Shown in pieces: positions 43,173-46,439 of a DNA stretch of 46,439 bases. The stretch covers positions 1 through 46,439 of the forward strand of contig NZ_JAQUVZ010000018.1 in the NCBI RefSeq assembly GCF_028693135.1, read 5' to 3'. The notes under the pieces are model-generated. The model ran no database searches, had not been told where the DNA came from, and was given only the letters and a program-made list of their open reading frames with translations. The translations under genes were made by a program, and so were the position numbers. Each line of letters opens with the position of its first letter. Position 1 is the first letter of the stretch. Origin of the DNA: Methanosarcina sp. (GTDB lineage: Archaea > Halobacteriota > Methanosarcinia > Methanosarcinales > Methanosarcinaceae).

Positions 43173-43861
43173 AATCCGAAGGAGCAAAACCTGAAGGAGC
43201 AAAACCTGAAGGGACAAAACTTCAGGGAATGAAGTATGACATTCTGATTGCAGGCGTTGGAGGGCAGGGTGTGGTACTTGCTTCCCGCATGCTTGCGCTT
43301 GCTGCAATGAAAGCCGGGTTCCGGATGAGCACTGCCGAAACCATAGGCATGTCCCAGAGGGAAGGTTCGGTAAGCAGCCATATAAGGATCGGAGATGAGA
43401 TCCAGGGTTCCCTTATCCCTGCAGGGCAGGCAGACCTGCTTATAGGGCTTGAACCTGCAGAAACCATAAGAAATCTGCCTTTCCTGAAAAAAGGCGGAAA
43501 AATCATAGTGAACTCTCATTCCATCCCTCCTGCATCAAAGCCCCCTGGAAGTCCTGAATACGACCCTGCAGCTTTGCTGACTTTTCTGGAAGCCCACGTT
43601 CCGGGTATACTTTGCCTCGATTTTACACAGCTTGCAGAAGAAGCAGGCACATACCGGGCTGCGAATGTTGCAATGCTGGGAGCGGCTGTAGGCACGGATA
43701 TGCTGCCTTTTTCAAAAGAAATTATTCTGGCAGTACTTGAAACCGAAATCCCTGAAAAACACAGGGCTGTAAACAGGGCTGCGTTTGAAGGTGCAATCGA
43801 AAGAATTAAGCTAATCCCCGGGCACCCAGACGGGGAACAGAAGGTGAAATCAAATGTATGA
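43169..43861 (+). CDS. iorB: Indolepyruvate:ferredoxin oxidoreductase, beta subunit
   Basis: 230 residues, the small subunit carrying the gamma-type domain. Core motif DILIAGVGGQGVVLASRMLA, MSQREGSVSSHIRIG and PAGQADLLIGLEPAE are family-typical. The first 20 residues are made of an 18-bp repeat (GAKPEGAKPEGTK) and are absent from the usual fold, which begins MKYDILIAG; either the ATG at 43169 (overlapping iorA, ATGA) is used and the tail is an expansion, or translation starts at the later ATG 43229. The downstream ligase overlaps by eight bases. Confidence 0.95.
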   Translation: MKSEGAKPEGAKPEGTKLQGMKYDILIAGVGGQGVVLASRMLALAAMKAGFRMSTAETIGMSQREGSVSSHIRIGDEIQGSLIPAGQADLLIGLEPAETIRNLPFLKKGGKIIVNSHSIPPASKPPGSPEYDPAALLTFLEAHVPGILCLDFTQLAEEAGTYRAANVAMLGAAVGTDMLPFSKEIILAVLETEIPEKHRAVNRAAFEGAIERIKLIPGHPDGEQKVKSNV

Positions 43862-45161
43862 AGCATCCTTGAAGTCTGAGCTCGATCCGGAGGTCCAGCT
43901 CTACCACCCCAAACTCTCAGAAGAAGATACCCTTGAAAAACTGAAGGGACTGCTTAAACGTGTGGTTGAAGGAAGCCCATTTTACCAGAAAAAGTTCAAA
44001 GAAGCAAACGTAGATATCGAGAAAATCAGGTCACTTGAAGACCTGAAACTCCTGCCTTTCACACACAAAGAGGAACTCAGGGATGCCTATCCCCTCGGGC
44101 TGCAGGCAGTGCCTGATTCCTTCGTCGTAAGGATCCATTCTTCCTCCGGAACAACCGGCAAGCCTGTCATTATCCCCTATACCCGTAAGGATGTCGATGT
44201 CTGGGCAGAACTGATGATGCGCTGCTACATGCTGGCAGGTCTTACCAACCAGGACAGGATTCAGATAACCCCCGGATACGGGCTCTGGACTGCAGGGATC
44301 GGGTTTCAGCTCGGAGCCGAGCGCCTTGGAGCAATGGCAATACCCACAGGCCCTGGAAACACCGAAAAACAGCTTGAGCTGCTTACCGACCTCAAGACCA
44401 CAGCCCTTGCAAGTACATCTTCATATGCACTTTTGCTTGCCGAAGAGATTGAAAAGCGCGGCTTAAAGGACCAGATCAACCTCCGGGTAGGAGTTATCGG
44501 TTCCGAACGCTGGAGCGAGAAGATGCGCAGCAGGATCGAAACCGAACTCGGGATCGAGACCTTCGACATCTACGGACTGACCGAAATCTATGGTCCCGGA
44601 ATTGCCCTTGACTGTTCCTTCCACGAAGGGATGCACTACTGGTCCGATCACCTGCTTTTTGAGATCATCGACCCTATCACTGGCGAGCAACTTCCTGAAG
44701 GCACCCTCGGAGAACTTGTAATTACCACCCTCACAAAGGAAGGAGCACCCCTGATCCGCTACAGGACAAGAGACCTGACGCGTATAATCCCCGGACTCTG
44801 TAAATGCGGCTGCCCTTTCCCAAGGATTGACAGGATCCTCGGAAGGTCTGACGACCGCATAAAGTTCAAGGCAGTAAATATCTACCCGGGCCAGATCGAG
44901 GATATTGTCCACAGGGTTCCCGGAGTAAGCAGTGAGTATCAGATCCTCCTTACGCGTAAAGACGGCAGAGACAGCATGATTTTCAGAGTTGAAATTGAAG
45001 GGGCAGAAGATCCTTTAAAGAAAGAAAAAACTGAAAAGGCCCTGGGAAAAGCGTTCAAGGACTTTATCGGCGTAAGCGTGGATATTGTGGGCGTAAAGCT
45101 CGGGGAACTGCCAAGAAGCATGAAAAAGACAAAAAGAGTGATCGATGAAAGGGAACTTTAA
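43854..45161 (+). CDS. Arylacetate (phenylacetate)-CoA ligase
   Basis: 435 residues of the PaaK adenylate-forming family. AMP-binding motif HSSSGTTGKPVIIPYT, then YGLTEIYGPG and LIRYRTRDLTRI, with the C-terminal PaaK-type GRSDDRIKFKAVNIYPGQIE and a final lid with KKTKR. Activates phenylacetate or indoleacetate to the CoA ester with ATP. Coupled to iorAB, it would feed arylacetyl-CoA into reductive carboxylation by IOR to make aryl pyruvates, a known route in methanogens for aromatic amino acids. This pairing is established for the families; the direction here is inferred. Confidence 0.93.
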   Translation: MYEASLKSELDPEVQLYHPKLSEEDTLEKLKGLLKRVVEGSPFYQKKFKEANVDIEKIRSLEDLKLLPFTHKEELRDAYPLGLQAVPDSFVVRIHSSSGTTGKPVIIPYTRKDVDVWAELMMRCYMLAGLTNQDRIQITPGYGLWTAGIGFQLGAERLGAMAIPTGPGNTEKQLELLTDLKTTALASTSSYALLLAEEIEKRGLKDQINLRVGVIGSERWSEKMRSRIETELGIETFDIYGLTEIYGPGIALDCSFHEGMHYWSDHLLFEIIDPITGEQLPEGTLGELVITTLTKEGAPLIRYRTRDLTRIIPGLCKCGCPFPRIDRILGRSDDRIKFKAVNIYPGQIEDIVHRVPGVSSEYQILLTRKDGRDSMIFRVEIEGAEDPLKKEKTEKALGKAFKDFIGVSVDIVGVKLGELPRSMKKTKRVIDEREL

Positions 45162-45214
45162 AATCCTTTCATCATTTTAGCTCCCTTTCATTAAACATTT
45201 GATCGACTTTTAAT

Positions 45215-45325
45215 CGACCTGTTTTATTACCCTGTTTTATTACCCTGTTTTATTACCCAGTCTTATTACCCAGTCTTATTACCCTGTTTTATTGACCTGT
45301 CTTATTACCCAGTCTTATTGCTCTG
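45215..45325. repeat. 15-bp tandem repeat between the ligase and mscS
   Basis: Units of attaccctgtttt and attacccagtctt, about seven copies with variants such as ttgacctgtctt, run into the mscS stop region. The last units overlap the end of the mscS coding sequence. Confidence 0.85.
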
Positions 45326-46388
45326 TTTCATCATCTGTTCTATCGTCAATATCAGTTAGCCTGCTCCTTGGAGCATATTTCATTTTACTTTTTTCTGCTG
45401 AGGCGGATTTTTCAGGAGACTTTTCCTTCTGAATATCTGTCTTGTACACGATAGTCCTGTAAGGATACGGAATTTCGATACCTTCACTGTCAAAGCGCCT
45501 TTTAATTGCTTCCCTTAATTCACACCCTGAACTGTATGCATCGCTCCTGTCCTTAAACCAGACCAGCAGGCGAAGATTTACGGCAAAATCTCCAAGCTCT
45601 GTCACGTATACATTAACCTCTCCTCTGTCCCTGAAATCCGGGTCTACATTACGGAGCACGGAAAGGTTCTTGAATCCATTTGCAAAGGTCTCAGGTTTCA
45701 GGAAACTGGGCTTTACAATACTGTACTCCATTTTCTGGAGAGGCATGACCAGGGGATGTTTTCTGGCTTCTTCAATCATGATTTTTTTTGCCAGGCTAAT
45801 ATCAGAATCATAGCTAATTCCAACATTTACCGGCCAGATAACCGCAGGGTCTTCTATGGTCCAGTTGATTACTGCCTCATTGCTGATTACTGAGTTAGGG
45901 ATGATCAGGCGCCTGTTATCCCAGGTTATAATTACCGTATGCCTGAGGTTGAGGTCCGTAACCTTTCCGTATTCATTCATAATATTCAGCCTGTCTCCAA
46001 CCCTGAAAGGTTGAAAAAGAGCAAGGGAGATGCCTGCAATAATGTTGCTTAGCGTGCTCTGGGCTGCAAAACCGATAACGATACCGGCAAGCCCTGCCCC
46101 TGTAAAGAGGGCTACAGAAAGACTACGCAGGTCAGGAATACTGAATATTATAACAATCAGACCTAAAAAATAGATTGATGCAACAATAACATGCCTGAAC
46201 ATCCGGAAAGACGTGGTGTCCATGTGCAGTTTGCCGCTTGCTTTTGTGAAGTAATTCTCCATAAGGTGGTTTACAGTCCTTGCGATAAGGATGGTGCCAA
46301 TACCTATGAAAATGATGAATAAGAAGGTACCGAAGTTAGCCGAGAACCAGGTGAATGTTTTATCTAATATTTTGTCAAGGTAAGACAT
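45315..46388 (-). CDS. MscS-family mechanosensitive channel
   Basis: 357 residues. Three N-terminal transmembrane helices (FGTFLFIIFIGIGTILIA; HVIVASIYFLGLIVIIF; the pore-lining TM3 ALFTGAGLAGIVIGFAAQST with NIIAGISLALFQPFRVGD) are followed by a cytoplasmic beta/alpha vestibule and a charged C-terminus. Gly/Ala-rich TM3 is the family hallmark; it opens under membrane tension to release solutes. It is separated from the convergent ior operon by the tandem repeat, and its start lies near the window edge with a ggaggg-like site upstream. Confidence 0.93.
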   Translation of the reverse strand: MSYLDKILDKTFTWFSANFGTFLFIIFIGIGTILIARTVNHLMENYFTKASGKLHMDTTSFRMFRHVIVASIYFLGLIVIIFSIPDLRSLSVALFTGAGLAGIVIGFAAQSTLSNIIAGISLALFQPFRVGDRLNIMNEYGKVTDLNLRHTVIITWDNRRLIIPNSVISNEAVINWTIEDPAVIWPVNVGISYDSDISLAKKIMIEEARKHPLVMPLQKMEYSIVKPSFLKPETFANGFKNLSVLRNVDPDFRDRGEVNVYVTELGDFAVNLRLLVWFKDRSDAYSSGCELREAIKRRFDSEGIEIPYPYRTIVYKTDIQKEKSPEKSASAEKSKMKYAPRSRLTDIDDRTDDETEQ

Positions 46389-46439
46389 ATTTACTGCAAA
46401 AGAGGAGGGGGTATCCAGGGGCGTATTTGGGGTAGAATT

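Noticed and set aside
42668-43519. 283-residue minus-strand ORF opposite iorA/iorB
   Set aside because: It is Pro/Ser/Phe/Cys-rich with no domain and lies fully opposite two well-supported genes, so it is a shadow.

Overview
The window is almost certainly from a Methanosarcina-type methanogenic archaeon. The evidence is archaeal house-keeping genes (ATP-dependent DNA ligase, DHH phosphoesterase, EngB-type GTPase, AN1 zinc-finger and JAMM proteins), an indolepyruvate:ferredoxin oxidoreductase operon, MEDS, CHASE4 and PAS sensor kinases, AT-rich TATA-type promoters, strong Shine-Dalgarno sites with frequent GTG/TTG starts, and long repeat-rich spacers. No rRNA, tRNA or CRISPR array was seen.

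Layout. 1-5.4 kb is core: a DHH phosphoesterase-EngB pair, then on the minus strand an ACT-domain protein, homoserine dehydrogenase and DNA ligase. 5.4-12.1 kb is accessory: AT-rich tandem repeats, a membrane-anchored winged-helix protein, and two tandem copies of a two-gene unit (secreted coiled-coil protein plus small lipoprotein) with matching promoters. 12.4-18.8 kb carries two paralogous CHASE4-HAMP-PAS histidine kinases around a YkgJ-type cysteine-cluster protein. 18.8-25.4 kb is shaped by mobile elements: an apparently intact IscB RNA-guided nuclease with its upstream omega-RNA region, a decayed TnpB gene and several hairpin end-elements, between an ATP-grasp enzyme, a helical-repeat protein, a rhodanese and an ICMT-like methyltransferase. 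25.7-29.1 kb is a MEDS-multi-PAS HisKA_2 kinase. 29.6-33.4 kb has a glyoxalase-like gene, a secreted (alpha/alpha)6 glycosidase and a broken second glyoxalase copy. 33.2-38.2 kb has a small Cys-rich protein, a JAMM protein, malic enzyme, a complete IS element and a SAM methyltransferase. 38.6-41 kb has a probable GNAT toxin-antitoxin pair inside a degenerate direct repeat and two small genes. 41.3-46.4 kb is the iorA-iorB-arylacetate-CoA ligase operon and an MscS channel.

Main points of interest. (1) IscB with all expected catalytic residues and a foldable upstream RNA region. (2) A family of hairpins starting (gt)caactaccc and ending cttcctgctgagg, which matches the 5' boundary of the omega-RNA and lies at many gene borders; one copy supplies the ribosome binding site of a core gene. 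(3) A duplicated secreted coiled-coil/lipoprotein unit of unknown function in which one copy seems to have lost its ATG start. (4) Small genes below the usual ORF cut-off (AN1 zinc finger, Cys-rich protein, antitoxin, small basic protein). (5) Many short tandem repeats between genes, some running in frame through iorA and iorB.

All family names come from motifs read by eye; no database search was possible.
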